This document shows, one piece after another, positions 50,794-59,311 of a DNA stretch of 64,000 nt (the first letter of the stretch is position 1; each line of letters begins with the position of its first letter). Made by a program: the position numbers and the translations under genes. The DNA lies in the NCBI RefSeq assembly GCF_033441515.1, contig NZ_JAWQJT010000001.1, positions 3,534,001 through 3,598,000 of the forward strand, written 5' to 3'. The notes beneath the pieces are model-generated. The model saw only the letters and a list, made by a program, of their open reading frames with translations. It was not told where the DNA came from and ran no database searches. The DNA comes from Amycolatopsis solani (GTDB lineage Bacteria > Actinomycetota > Actinomycetes > Mycobacteriales > Pseudonocardiaceae).

Positions 50794-53700
50794 GTGCGTC
50801 GGAAACAACGGGCGGTGGCGATCGCGCTGGCGGCCGGAATGGCGTTCCCCGTCCCGGCGGTGGCGAGCTCGGCTCCCGCGGCGGCGGACGGCCCGTCGGT
50901 CACGCTCATCACCGGCGACCGGGTGCGGGTGCTGCCCGGCGCCCGCGGGCCGGCCGCGGTCGTGGTCGAACCCGGGCCGGGGCGCACCGGGATCGGCTTC
51001 CTGCGCGAGACGAGCACCGGCGCCCGCCCGGGCGACGTCACCGTGGTGCCCGCGGACGCGCTGCCGCTGCTGGCCGCCGGGCGGCTCGACCCGCGCCTGT
51101 TCGACGTCTCCGAACTGCTGCGGCAGCACCTCGCCGACCCCGAGCCCGGCCTGCCGCTGATCGTGACCTACGCCGACGGGGCCCGGCCAGCCGCCGCGGC
51201 GGCGGCCACGACCGTCCGGGACCTGCCCAGCGTGCGGGGCGCGGCCGTGCGCCAGGACCGGCGGCGCGGCACGGACTTCTGGACGTGGCTCACCGCTTCG
51301 CCGGGCACGCTGCCGCCTGGCCTCGGCAAGGTGTGGCTGGACGGCCTGGCCACCCCGGCCCTCGACGTCAGCGTGCCGCAGATCGGCGCCCCGGCCGCGT
51401 GGCAGGCCGGCTACACCGGCAGCGGGGTCACCGTCGGGCTGCTCGACACCGGCGTGAAGGCCGACCACCCGGACCTGGCGGGCAAGGTCGTGGCCGCCCG
51501 GGACTTCACCGGAACGCGGCCGGACGCGAGCGACGACCTCGGGCACGGCACGCACGTCGCGGGCATCATCGCCGGCACCGGTGCCGCCTCCGGGGGCCGC
51601 TACCGGGGTGTCGCGCCGGACGCGCGGCTGATCAGCGGCAAGGTCTGCGTGTCCTACGGCTGCCCGGAGTCGGCGGTGATCGCCGGGATGGAGTGGCTCG
51701 CGCCGCAGGTGCCCGTGGTCAACCTCAGCCTCGGCGGCGACGCGACCGACGGCACGGATCCGCTGTCCCAGGCGGTGAACGCGCTCAGCGCGCGGTACGG
51801 CACCCTCTTCGTCGCCCCGGCGGGCAACGACCGGACGCTCGACCTGCCCGAACCGCTGCCGGTCGTCGCGCCCGCGGCGGCGGACGCGGCGCTCGCGGTC
51901 GGCAGCGTCTCGGCGACCGACGTCACCAGCGCGTTTTCCAACCGCGGGCCGCGGGCCGGCGACTACGCGGTCAAGCCCGACGTGTCCGCACCCGGCGAAG
52001 GCATCGTCTCGGCGCGGGCCGCGGGCACCCGCGACGGCGACGCGGCGCCGGTCGACGCCGACTACGCCCGGCTGTCCGGAACGTCGATGGCGGCGCCGCA
52101 CGTCGCCGGCGTGGCCGCTCTGCTGCGGCAGGAACACCCGGACTGGACCGCGGGCCGGCTCAAGCCCGCGCTGACCAGCACCGCGCAGCCCACCGGTGAC
52201 GTGCCGGGGCAGGGCGCGGGCCGGGTGGACGCGGCCCGCGCGGTCACCCAGCGGGTCACCGCCACCACCGGGAGCCTGAGCTACGGCTTCTTCGCGTGGC
52301 CGCACACCACGCCGGTGACGAAGACCGTGACCTACCGCAACGACGGCGACGCGGCGGTCACCCTCGCACTGACCACCTCCGACGGGCTTTTCACGCCGTC
52401 CGCGGCCACCGTGGTGGTCCCCGCGCACGGCACCGCCGACGTCGGCGTCACCCTCCGGCCCACCGCGGCGGCGACCAGCGCGCACTTCGGCCGGCTGAGC
52501 GCGACGGCGCCCGGGATCGCCGTGCAGACCGCGTTCGGCGCCTCTCTCGAGCGGGAGAGCTACGACGTCACGGTCCGGTTGACCGGCCGGAACGGCGGGC
52601 CGGGCGCCGGCATCGCCAAGCTCGTCAGCACCACCACCGGGGAAGCGTTCGGTGTCCGGCCGATCGGGGCCGACGGCGTCGCCGTGGTCCGGGTGCCCAA
52701 GGGCAGCTACGACCTCAACGCGTTCGACGTCGAGGGCCAGGCGGTGACCCTGCTGTCGAAGCCGGGTGTCGCGATCACCGGCGGGACTTCGTTCACGCTG
52801 GACGCCCGCACGGGCAAGCCGGTGCGCGCGGTCGTCGACCACGCGGACGCGCACCTGCAGTCCGGCGAGCTGGGCCTGGTCTCGGGGAACCCGGCGGGCG
52901 ACCGCACCAGCACCCTCGCCTGGCTCGTCCAGCCGGGCAACGAGCTGTTCGCCGCCGGCTCCGGCCGCCCGGTCACCGACCACACCTACGCGCTGTACTT
53001 CCGGGCCACGCTGGCCGCCCGCGAACCGGGGGCCGATCCGGGCGCGTACGTCTACCAGCTGGCGCTGCTCGAACGCGGCCGCGTGCCCGCCGACCCGGTG
53101 TTCCGGGTGCGCGACCGCGACCTCGCCGTCGTCGACGCCCGCTACCGCACCCAAGGCGGGACCACGGACGGCCTGCGCGTCGACTACGCGTCGTTCGGCT
53201 TCCCCGGCGCCGACAGCGGCGCCTACCAGATCCTGCCGCACACGCTGCCGAGCCGGCGGACCGAGTACTACACGCCGGGGCCGTCGGTGAGCTGGCAGCA
53301 CATCCTCGCGGTGTACCCGCCGGACCTGACCGACTCGGAGAACCAGTTCTCCTACCGGACCTACCGGCCCGGCGCCCAGCGCGCCGACTGGAACAGCGGC
53401 CCGGTGGGGCCCGCGTTCGGCGCGCCGCGCGACGGGTGGGGCGTGCTGCGCGCCGGTGACCAGCTCACGTACGCGATCCCGGTGGTCTCGGGCAGCGACC
53501 CGGAGCAGTACAGCGCGCCCCCGGTGGGCCTGACCGGCACGGCGACCCTGTCGCGCAACGGCGTGGAACTGGGCAGCACGGCCGATCCGGCCTTCGGCGC
53601 GTTCACCGTGCCGCCGGGCACCGGCCCGCTCACCCTGCGGTCGGTCGCGACGCGCAGCGTGCCGTGGTCGGTGCTCGGCACCCGCGTCGACGTGGCCTGG

Positions 53701-54060
53701 ACGTTCCGCGACACCGGCGAGGCCGTCCCGCCGCCGCTCATGGTGGTCCGGGCGGCGGGCGCACTCGACGACGACAGCCGGGCCCCCGCCGGCCGGCCGT
53801 TCCCGCTGTCCCTGACGGCGCAGCGGCAGCCGGGCGCGGGTGCGTTCCGCCTCGCGGACCTGCGGGTCGAGACCTCCGCGGACGACGGCACGACGTGGGC
53901 CGACGCGCACGCCGTCCGGATCGGCGACGGCGGCTTGGCGGTGGTGCGCAACCCGGCGGCCGGCTTCGTCTCGCTGCGGATCACGGCCCGCGACACCGAG
54001 GGGAACAGCGTCACCCAGACCGTGCTCAGGGCGTACCGGACGTCGCCAGCAGGGTCGTGA
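50794..54060 (+). CDS. Large secreted subtilisin-family (S8) peptidase
   Basis: 1088 residues. The Sec signal peptide is at residues 1-28 or so, then a propeptide-like region. The S8 domain has catalytic Asp218 (GLLDTGVKADHPDL), His251 (GHGTHVAG), an oxyanion Asn in PAGNDRT and Ser431 (SGTSMAAPHVAG). The following 600 residues are beta-rich repeats and Ig-like or carbohydrate-binding-like domains ending in a YRNDGDAAV-type segment and later sandwiches. The GTG start at 50794 has GGGGAGG upstream. It is an exported protease of the large actinobacterial type. The stop codon lies in the hairpin that follows. Confidence 0.93.
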   Translation: MRRKQRAVAIALAAGMAFPVPAVASSAPAAADGPSVTLITGDRVRVLPGARGPAAVVVEPGPGRTGIGFLRETSTGARPGDVTVVPADALPLLAAGRLDPRLFDVSELLRQHLADPEPGLPLIVTYADGARPAAAAAATTVRDLPSVRGAAVRQDRRRGTDFWTWLTASPGTLPPGLGKVWLDGLATPALDVSVPQIGAPAAWQAGYTGSGVTVGLLDTGVKADHPDLAGKVVAARDFTGTRPDASDDLGHGTHVAGIIAGTGAASGGRYRGVAPDARLISGKVCVSYGCPESAVIAGMEWLAPQVPVVNLSLGGDATDGTDPLSQAVNALSARYGTLFVAPAGNDRTLDLPEPLPVVAPAAADAALAVGSVSATDVTSAFSNRGPRAGDYAVKPDVSAPGEGIVSARAAGTRDGDAAPVDADYARLSGTSMAAPHVAGVAALLRQEHPDWTAGRLKPALTSTAQPTGDVPGQGAGRVDAARAVTQRVTATTGSLSYGFFAWPHTTPVTKTVTYRNDGDAAVTLALTTSDGLFTPSAATVVVPAHGTADVGVTLRPTAAATSAHFGRLSATAPGIAVQTAFGASLERESYDVTVRLTGRNGGPGAGIAKLVSTTTGEAFGVRPIGADGVAVVRVPKGSYDLNAFDVEGQAVTLLSKPGVAITGGTSFTLDARTGKPVRAVVDHADAHLQSGELGLVSGNPAGDRTSTLAWLVQPGNELFAAGSGRPVTDHTYALYFRATLAAREPGADPGAYVYQLALLERGRVPADPVFRVRDRDLAVVDARYRTQGGTTDGLRVDYASFGFPGADSGAYQILPHTLPSRRTEYYTPGPSVSWQHILAVYPPDLTDSENQFSYRTYRPGAQRADWNSGPVGPAFGAPRDGWGVLRAGDQLTYAIPVVSGSDPEQYSAPPVGLTGTATLSRNGVELGSTADPAFGAFTVPPGTGPLTLRSVATRSVPWSVLGTRVDVAWTFRDTGEAVPPPLMVVRAAGALDDDSRAPAGRPFPLSLTAQRQPGAGAFRLADLRVETSADDGTTWADAHAVRIGDGGLAVVRNPAAGFVSLRITARDTEGNSVTQTVLRAYRTSPAGS

Positions 54061-54100
54061 GTGTTTAGGAGGGTTAGAACCCTCCTAAACACTCACGACC
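54053..54100. repeat. Long perfect hairpin, GTCGTGAGTG family, copy 1
   Basis: Two 23-base arms separated only by AG. The outer part is GGTCGTGAGTG, the middle TTTAGGA, the inner part GGGTT. The 46-base hairpin at 62857 has the same outer and inner parts but a different middle. It contains the stop codon of the subtilase gene and separates it from the opposing gene, so a terminator role is likely. Confidence 0.85.
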
Positions 54101-54130
54101 ACCGCGGCACATCGGGCGGGCGGCGTGGGC

Positions 54131-54688
54131 TCAGGGCGTAGCGGACAGCAGGCTGACGGCGCCGAGCGGGACGGCGAAGGCGGCGAAGGTCAGCCACCGG
54201 AGGAGCCGGTGGTGGGCCAGCCATTCGCCGTCCCAGCCACCGTCGGGGTCGTAGCGGACGTTTGCCGTCGTCATCAGAGCCCGGCCGAGCCCGAACCCGG
54301 CGCCCGCGGCCAGGGCGGCGGGCAGCGGCGCGGTGAGCGCCACGGCTACGGCGGCGACGTACGGCAGCCCGCTGGGCAGGTAGGTGCGGACGCCGGTGCC
54401 CATCTCGAAGCCGAACTGCAGCGGGCCGAGGTGCCGTCCCAGCCGGAACACGGTGTCGGGCACCAGCCGCCGGTTTTCCGGCAGCCGGAACGACCACACG
54501 CCGGTCTCGCGCAGCAGCACCGCCACCAGCGTCGCGGCGACCACGCCCCAGCGGACCGCGTCCGGCAGGGGCGCGCGCAGCAGCGAGCCCGCGACCACGA
54601 GCACCAGGGCGGTGAGGGCGCCCCCGCAGACGAGTCCCGCGCAGAACGCCAGTGTCGGTGTGCCCCGCCAGACCGGCGAGCTCAGCAC
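54131..54688 (-). CDS. Integral membrane protein of unknown function
   Basis: 185 residues with about four membrane helices and the loop RLPENRRLVPDTVFRLGRHL. FGFEMGTGVRTYLPSGLPY precedes the third helix, and the end has DGEWLAHHRLLRW. No family recognised. The GTG start has no good ribosome site. It is the last gene of the leftward cluster with the Tat-exported Cys-rich protein and the MauD-like protein. A role in transport or maturation is possible by position only. Confidence 0.7.
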   Translation of the reverse strand: MLSSPVWRGTPTLAFCAGLVCGGALTALVLVVAGSLLRAPLPDAVRWGVVAATLVAVLLRETGVWSFRLPENRRLVPDTVFRLGRHLGPLQFGFEMGTGVRTYLPSGLPYVAAVAVALTAPLPAALAAGAGFGLGRALMTTANVRYDPDGGWDGEWLAHHRLLRWLTFAAFAVPLGAVSLLSATP

Positions 54689-54706
54689 GGAGGCCGAGTT
54701 GCGGCT

Positions 54707-54862
54707 TCAACTGGAGCCGCTGGTGGCGAAGCCCGCGGCCGCGCACAGGACGAGCCACGCGCTCGGCAGCAGCCAGCCCGGCGGTGCGAGCACGGCCACG
54801 CCCAGCGCCGCGGCGACGAGCCCGGCGGCGAGGGTCAGCGGGTGCCAGCGGCGCCGGGTCAG
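54707..54862 (-). CDS. Possible 51-residue membrane peptide with CTG start
   Basis: A frame with a basic start (TRRRWHPL), a hydrophobic stretch (LAAGLVAAALGVAVLA), then a second one (AWLVLCAAAGFA). It begins with CTG overlapping the stop of the Cys-rich protein gene (CTGA), in the position where ATGA or GTGA couplings occur. No ATG, GTG or TTG is available in frame. The composition looks like a real small membrane protein, but the start codon makes the call tentative. Confidence 0.4.
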   Translation of the reverse strand: MTRRRWHPLTLAAGLVAAALGVAVLAPPGWLLPSAWLVLCAAAGFATSGSS

Positions 54863-55425
54863 AGCTCGGCCCGGCAGATGGTCAGGTACGTCTGCCCGGT
54901 GCCGCCGTCACCCCAGAACGTCGAGAACCCGTCCGAGCAGCGGTAGACCTTCTTGTCCGGGGTCGTCCACCGCCACGCGTTCTTGGCGATCGTCTGCCCG
55001 CAGGTGTTGGACAGCGGCTGGTGGTCGACCTGCACGCCGTTCTCGTTCCACGTGCCGTACTTGTGCCAGCCCGCTTCGCAGTAGGTGCTGCCGCGCCAGT
55101 AGCCGCCGAAGCAGGCGGCGTAGGTGTTGACGTAGGCACCGCTGGTGTCGGGCAGTTCGGGGTAGCCGGTGGCGTAGGCGTCCCGGCAGTCGGTGCGGTC
55201 CCAGCCCTGCATGCCGTTCGGGCCGGACTCCGCGTTCGCCTTCCGCAGGCGGGACAGACCGGACCAGTCGAGCGCGGTCGCGCCGATCGTCAGCACGCCG
55301 AGCGCCACCGCCCGCAGGAACGTCCGGCGGGTCCCGGCGCCGGGCAGCTTCGTGCCCGCAAGCGTGCGCACCGCGTCCGGTTCCGCCCGGTCAAGCTCCG
55401 GAATCAGCGCCGGCTCGAGTGCCAT
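54859..55425 (-). CDS. Tat-exported, six-cysteine, Trp-rich protein of unknown function
   Basis: 188 residues, start ATG 55425 after GAAGGGGA. After 30 residues comes a twin-arginine signal (TRRTFLRAVALGVLTIGATAL). The mature part has six Cys (in TDCRDAY, AACFGGY, TYCEAGW, NTCGQ, YRCSDG, TICRA) and many Trp/Tyr. It is read together with a MauD-like thiol protein, with a MauE-like protein next door. This recalls methylamine dehydrogenase light chain maturation, but the Cys number and spacing do not match MauA. Substrate protein of a dedicated disulfide system is the best inference. Confidence 0.82.
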   Translation of the reverse strand: MALEPALIPELDRAEPDAVRTLAGTKLPGAGTRRTFLRAVALGVLTIGATALDWSGLSRLRKANAESGPNGMQGWDRTDCRDAYATGYPELPDTSGAYVNTYAACFGGYWRGSTYCEAGWHKYGTWNENGVQVDHQPLSNTCGQTIAKNAWRWTTPDKKVYRCSDGFSTFWGDGGTGQTYLTICRAEL

Positions 55426-55906
55426 CGACATCCCCTTCTGCCGTCGGACCGGCCCATTCGGCCAGGGTGGTGTCCACGTCGGCGGCGCGGACCGGGAGCC
55501 GCAGCCGCCGGACGCGGCCGGTGCCGTCGGCCAGCATCAGCACCGGCGGCGAGAGGTGCGAGACCGAGCGCCACGCCTCGGCGTCCGAGACCACCGCCAG
55601 GCCGCGGGCCAGGTCCTGCCAGGCCGACGGCGGCTCGTGGGTCAGCAACGTCGTCCCGGCGCCGAGCTCGGCGAGCCGGTCGACCACGGTCAGGCAGAGC
55701 GGGCAGCCGGAGTCGACGGCCGCCACGACCCGGCCGGCGAACCGCGGCCCGAGATCGACGTCCGGCGGCGCGGCCACGAAGCCGTCGGACGTCCGGGTGA
55801 CGATCCCGCGCAGCAGCCGCACCTCGCGCAGGACCGCGGCGAGGCCGAAGAAGAGCACGGCGATCGCCGCCCAGGTGATCAGCAGGACCGCGGTCGACGT
55901 CGTCAT
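55391..55906 (-). CDS. MauD-like membrane-anchored thioredoxin-fold protein
   Basis: 171 residues. One N-terminal membrane helix (AVLLITWAAIAVLFFGLAAVL) is followed by an extracytoplasmic thioredoxin-like domain. The CxxC is in VDSGCPLCLTVVDRL, and PPVLMLADGTGRV is the cis-Pro region. The layout matches MauD/TlpA-type proteins that handle disulfides of exported partners. The ATG overlaps the preceding gene's stop (ATGA), and its end overlaps the Cys-rich protein gene by 35 bases. The three are thus one tightly coupled unit. Confidence 0.85.
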   Translation of the reverse strand: MTTSTAVLLITWAAIAVLFFGLAAVLREVRLLRGIVTRTSDGFVAAPPDVDLGPRFAGRVVAAVDSGCPLCLTVVDRLAELGAGTTLLTHEPPSAWQDLARGLAVVSDAEAWRSVSHLSPPVLMLADGTGRVRRLRLPVRAADVDTTLAEWAGPTAEGDVDGTRAGADSGA

Positions 55907-56580
55907 CGGCGCTGCCAGCCGACGTCGAGCTCGTCCAGCCAGTCGAGCCGCTGCCGGTCGGTCGTCGCCGCCGTGTCCGCGAGGTGCACCTCGGCCACCC
56001 CGGCCGGGCAGCCGAGCACGAACGATCGGGTGTTCGTCTTCCACACCTCGCCGTGCTTCGTGCGCGCGCCCGCGTGCGCCGGGAGCAGCGCGGCGGCCTC
56101 GCGCGGCGCCGGGATGGACAGCGAGCCGTGGTCGCGGACCACGACCACGAGGTGCTCGCCGGCCGGGTCGAGCAGGGTCGCCGGCCGGGGCGTGACGGCC
56201 ATGCCGTCGACGCGGTCCTCGATGCGCAGCGAGCCGAACAGGCCGAGCACGCGGTCGCGGTGCGGCGCCGGGCCGGCGTACACGGTCATCAGCTCGTGGT
56301 AGTCGCCGAGCAGGGTGGCCACGGACGACTGGCCGTCGAGCGCCTCGGCCACGACGACCTCGCGGCCGTGCACGAGCAGGCGGTCGCGGGTGCGGGCCGG
56401 CGCGACGCGGGTGCAGGCGAAGTCGTGGTAGCCGCGCGACCCGATCTGGAACCCGGTGCCGTAGGAGCCGCCGACGAACCGGATGCCGGCGACCACGTGG
56501 GAAACGGGGGCCCGCGTGGAAAGCCCGACGGTCACCCGGCCGCCGCTCGGCGCCGTCAACCGCAGTGTCTGGTTCCCCAT
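55903..56580 (-). CDS. Unrecognised 225-residue protein, first gene of the MauD-like unit
   Basis: Soluble and beta-rich, no signal peptide or membrane helix (starts GNQTLRLTAPSGGRVTVGLS). Repeated segments such as RDRLLVHGREVVVAEALDG, ATLLGDYHELMTVY and EHLVVVVRDHGSLSIP suggest a beta-propeller or sandwich. It has only two Cys, and it ends DWLDELDVGWQRR. It is coupled to the MauD-like gene by ATGA. No family recognised. A cytosolic partner, chaperone or regulator of the exported protein is conceivable. Confidence 0.7.
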   Translation of the reverse strand: MGNQTLRLTAPSGGRVTVGLSTRAPVSHVVAGIRFVGGSYGTGFQIGSRGYHDFACTRVAPARTRDRLLVHGREVVVAEALDGQSSVATLLGDYHELMTVYAGPAPHRDRVLGLFGSLRIEDRVDGMAVTPRPATLLDPAGEHLVVVVRDHGSLSIPAPREAAALLPAHAGARTKHGEVWKTNTRSFVLGCPAGVAEVHLADTAATTDRQRLDWLDELDVGWQRR

Positions 56581-56718
56581 CGGACCTCCGCTTCGGCGGT
56601 ATTCCGTCTCGGGAGACTAACCGACGAATTCGGCCGCGGTCACGATTGTTCGGCCAACGGGAGGTGCGCCTGCCGCCGAACGGGGACGGCAATTCTATCG
56701 GTGAATACGGTGGGCTTC

Positions 56719-57186
56719 GTGAACATTTTCTGGGCGGCGGCGATGACCGTTTTGTCCGCGGCGGGCGCGATTCTTCTGGTCGCCGCCGGCGTCGGGCACG
56801 CGGTGCGCCACCGCGAGCACCGGGCGGTGCTGCGGGCGCACGGCCTGCTGCCCCCGGCGTTCGCCCGGCCGGCGACGGGCGCGGAGCTGCTGATCGGGGC
56901 GGGCACGCTGGCGGTGCTGCTCGCGGCCCCGGCGAACGCCGCACCGGCCGTGGTCGCGCAGGCCGTGCTCTACGGCGTCTTCGCCGGGTACGCGGGTGTG
57001 CTGCGCGTGCGACGGCCGGGCGTGCCGTGCGGTTGCTTCGGCACCGAGGTGGTGTCGTGGGCCGTGGTGGCGCGAGCGGCCGTGCTCGCCGCGGGCAGCG
57101 CCGCCTGCGCGGCCCTCGGCGCGGCGGGCCCGCTGTGCGTGGCGGCGGGTGCCGTCGTCGCGATGGCGGTTTACTTGCTCGCCTGA
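56719..57186 (+). CDS. MauE/DoxX-like redox membrane protein
   Basis: 155 residues with four membrane helices. AAGVGHAVRHREHRAVLRAHGLLP follows helix 1, and the Cys motif PCGCFGTE between helices 3 and 4 is the signature of MauE-type proteins. These pass reducing or oxidising equivalents across the membrane to MauD. GTG at 56719 with GGTGGG upstream is used; GTG at 56701 would add six residues. It is divergent from the MauD-like unit, which fits a shared function. Confidence 0.87.
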   Translation: MNIFWAAAMTVLSAAGAILLVAAGVGHAVRHREHRAVLRAHGLLPPAFARPATGAELLIGAGTLAVLLAAPANAAPAVVAQAVLYGVFAGYAGVLRVRRPGVPCGCFGTEVVSWAVVARAAVLAAGSAACAALGAAGPLCVAAGAVVAMAVYLLA

Positions 57187-57190
57187 CGCC

Positions 57191-57424
57191 TCACGCGGAG
57201 CGTTCTCCCAGGCGGGGGAACGGTTTCGTGGAGAACAGGACCTCCACCGAGACCTCGAAGAACTCCGCGATCCGCAGCGCCAGGTAGAGGCTCGGGCTGT
57301 ACTCGCCGCGTTCCAGGTAGCCGATCGTCTGGTAGTGCACGCCGAGGGCCTCCGCGAGCTGGCGCCGCGAGATCGACCGCTCGGCGCGCAGCATCGCGAT
57401 CCGGTTGTAGACGACCTCACTCAT
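57191..57424 (-). CDS. XRE-family transcriptional regulator
   Basis: 77 residues, essentially one helix-turn-helix (SRRQLAEALGVHYQTIGYLERGEY) followed by LALRIAEFFEVSVEVLF. Regulators of this small type usually accompany ABC exporters, and here it is the third gene behind the ATPase and permease. The palindrome at 59230-59259 in front of the ATPase gene is its likely operator. Confidence 0.92.
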   Translation of the reverse strand: MSEVVYNRIAMLRAERSISRRQLAEALGVHYQTIGYLERGEYSPSLYLALRIAEFFEVSVEVLFSTKPFPRLGERSA

Positions 57425-57426
57425 GG

Positions 57427-58278
57427 CTACCCCACACGCTGCATGGCCTTTTCCCGCCGTTCGGCCACCGAGGAACCCGCTTCGCGCCGCGCCATGCGGC
57501 GGAGCAGGGCCGGGGCCAGTGCCAATCCGATCACGGACCACGCGACGAGCACGGCGAGGGTCGGCAAGGGCCGCCACGACTGCCCGATCTCGACGACGAC
57601 CGCGGCGTCCGGCAGCAGCGCCGAGCGCATGCCGAGGCCCAGCCAGTACATCGGGAACACCTGCGCGATGCCCTGCACCCAGCTCGGCAGGGCGGTGATC
57701 GGGTAGAAGATCCCGGAGATCGCGCCCAGGCCCATGATCGGCAGCGTGATCAGCGCGATCGAGCGCGGGCTGTTGGTGAGCGACCCCAGCGCGGCCCCGA
57801 GCGGCAGGGTCGCGACCAGCCCGAGCGCCAGCACCCACACCAGGTGCAGGTACGAGAACACGCCGTCCGGGGCCAGCGAGTCGAACAGGAACAGGCACGG
57901 GACCAGCACCAGCAGGATCCCGGCGACCTGCGCCATCGCCACCGCCGTCGTCTTCCCGACCAGGTAGCCGAGCATGCCGTTCGGCGTCGCCTTCGCGCGC
58001 AGCAGCGTGCCGTCCTCGCGGTCGATGGCGAGGTAGCCCGCCGTGCTGTTCAAGCCGTTGAACACGATGCCGGCGCCGAGCACGCCGGGCACGGTGGCCG
58101 CGCCGAGCGAGAACCCGGTGCCGGGCAGGGTCGCGTTGCGCATGAAGAACAGCGCACCGAGGAAGAGCGCGACGAAGACCACTTGGCCGACGACGTCGTC
58201 CCGGTTGGTCCAGGTCTGCTTGAACTCGATCCAGCCGCGCGCCAGGCCGGTGCGCAGCGCCGCGGTCTTGGGGTTCAT
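57427..58278 (-). CDS. ABC-2-type exporter permease
   Basis: 283 residues with six membrane helices. NRDDVVGQVVFVALFLGALFF forms helix 1, and GAISGIFYPITALPSWVQGIAQVFPMYW is the typical ABC-2 segment before the last helix. The ATG overlaps the ATPase stop (ATGA). With the ATPase it forms an exporter, probably for drugs or lipids. Substrate unknown. Confidence 0.92.
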   Translation of the reverse strand: MNPKTAALRTGLARGWIEFKQTWTNRDDVVGQVVFVALFLGALFFMRNATLPGTGFSLGAATVPGVLGAGIVFNGLNSTAGYLAIDREDGTLLRAKATPNGMLGYLVGKTTAVAMAQVAGILLVLVPCLFLFDSLAPDGVFSYLHLVWVLALGLVATLPLGAALGSLTNSPRSIALITLPIMGLGAISGIFYPITALPSWVQGIAQVFPMYWLGLGMRSALLPDAAVVVEIGQSWRPLPTLAVLVAWSVIGLALAPALLRRMARREAGSSVAERREKAMQRVG

Positions 58279-59201
58279 CGCGCACTCGCTTCCTGGAGGC
58301 CGAGCTCCGTTTCGCCGCCGGTCTCGGCGCGGTGGACCAGCGTCATGTAGGTGTCTTCGAGCGACGCCCGCCGGACCTCGAGGTCCGCGACCGCTTCGCC
58401 GTGCTGCCTGAACAGGTCGTACACGTACTTCGTCGCTTCGGTCGTCGAGTGCACGAAGCGCTGGCCGCCGACGCTCCAGCGGACCTCGGCCTCCCCGGAG
58501 ATCTGCCGGCTCAGCGCGTCGGCCGAGCCGTCGGCGATGATCCGGCCGCCGTTGAGGATGAGGATCCGGTCGGCCAGCTTCTCGGCCTCGTCGAGGTCGT
58601 GCGTGGTGAGCAGGATCGTGGTGTCGAGCTCGTCGGACAGCCGGTGCACGAGGTCGTGGAACTCGCGGCGCGCTTCGGGGTCGAAACCGGCGGTCGGCTC
58701 GTCGAGGAACAGCAGCTCGGGCCGCCCGACGATGCCGATCGCGACGTCGAGCCGCCGCCGCTGGCCGCCGGAGAGCTGTTTGAGCTTCTTGTGCGCGTGC
58801 TCGGTGAGCCCGACCGCCCCGATCAGCTCGTCGACGTCCCACGGCCGCGGCATGGCGGGCGTCGAGTACGGCGCGTAGTACCGGCCGAGGTGCGCGAGCA
58901 GCTCGCGGACGCGCCACTTACCGTGGTCGCGCCAGGACTGCAGGACGACCCCCAGCCGCGCCCGCCAGTCCTCACCCCCGTGCGCCGGGTCGGCACCCAG
59001 CACGCTCACCTCGCCGGCCGACCGCATCCGGAAGCCCTCGAGGATCTCGATCGTGGTCGTCTTGCCCGCGCCGTTGGGCCCGAGCAGGCAGACGACTTCG
59101 CCCCGGTGCGCCTCGAACTCGACGCCGTGGAGCACGTCGTTCGTGCCGTAGCGCATGCGCAGCCCGCGCACGCGGACCACCGGCTCGGCTGGATCTCTCA
59201 T
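58275..59201 (-). CDS. ABC exporter ATPase (DrrA/CcmA-like)
   Basis: 308 residues. It has Walker A GPNGAGKTT, the Q-loop LGVVLQSW, the signature LSGGQRRRLD, Walker B LLFLDEPTAGFDP and the H-loop TTHDLDEAE. A C-terminal extension of about 80 residues follows, as in multidrug-type ATPases. First gene of the exporter-regulator operon, with a palindromic operator upstream. Confidence 0.94.
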   Translation of the reverse strand: MRDPAEPVVRVRGLRMRYGTNDVLHGVEFEAHRGEVVCLLGPNGAGKTTTIEILEGFRMRSAGEVSVLGADPAHGGEDWRARLGVVLQSWRDHGKWRVRELLAHLGRYYAPYSTPAMPRPWDVDELIGAVGLTEHAHKKLKQLSGGQRRRLDVAIGIVGRPELLFLDEPTAGFDPEARREFHDLVHRLSDELDTTILLTTHDLDEAEKLADRILILNGGRIIADGSADALSRQISGEAEVRWSVGGQRFVHSTTEATKYVYDLFRQHGEAVADLEVRRASLEDTYMTLVHRAETGGETELGLQEASAR

Positions 59202-59229
59202 CGCGCGTCACCCCCATCTGACTGATGCG

Positions 59230-59259
59230 ATCGAATGTAGCACACCTACTACATTTGAT
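59230..59259. promoter_or_regulatory. Palindromic operator upstream of the ABC exporter operon
   Basis: ATCGAATGTAG (59230-59240) and CTACATTTGAT (59249-59259) pair at 10 of 11 positions, with an 8-base spacer. AT-rich for this genome. It lies 29 bases before the ATPase start, so a bound repressor, probably the operon's own XRE protein, would block transcription. Confidence 0.65.
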
Positions 59260-59311
59260 CAGACTTCTGCTTCGCCGGGAACTTGACCGGCGGTCATCCG
59301 GTTCGCCGGGC

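Noticed and set aside
50713..53910. 1065-codon open frame on the minus strand
   Set aside because: Fully antisense to the subtilase, whose catalytic triad and signal peptide are clear. Low-complexity composition and no start signal.
54859..55425. Methylamine dehydrogenase light chain (MauA)
   Set aside because: The Tat signal and MauD/MauE neighbours invite this, but the mature part has six Cys instead of about twelve, the Cys spacing differs, and no large subunit is present.
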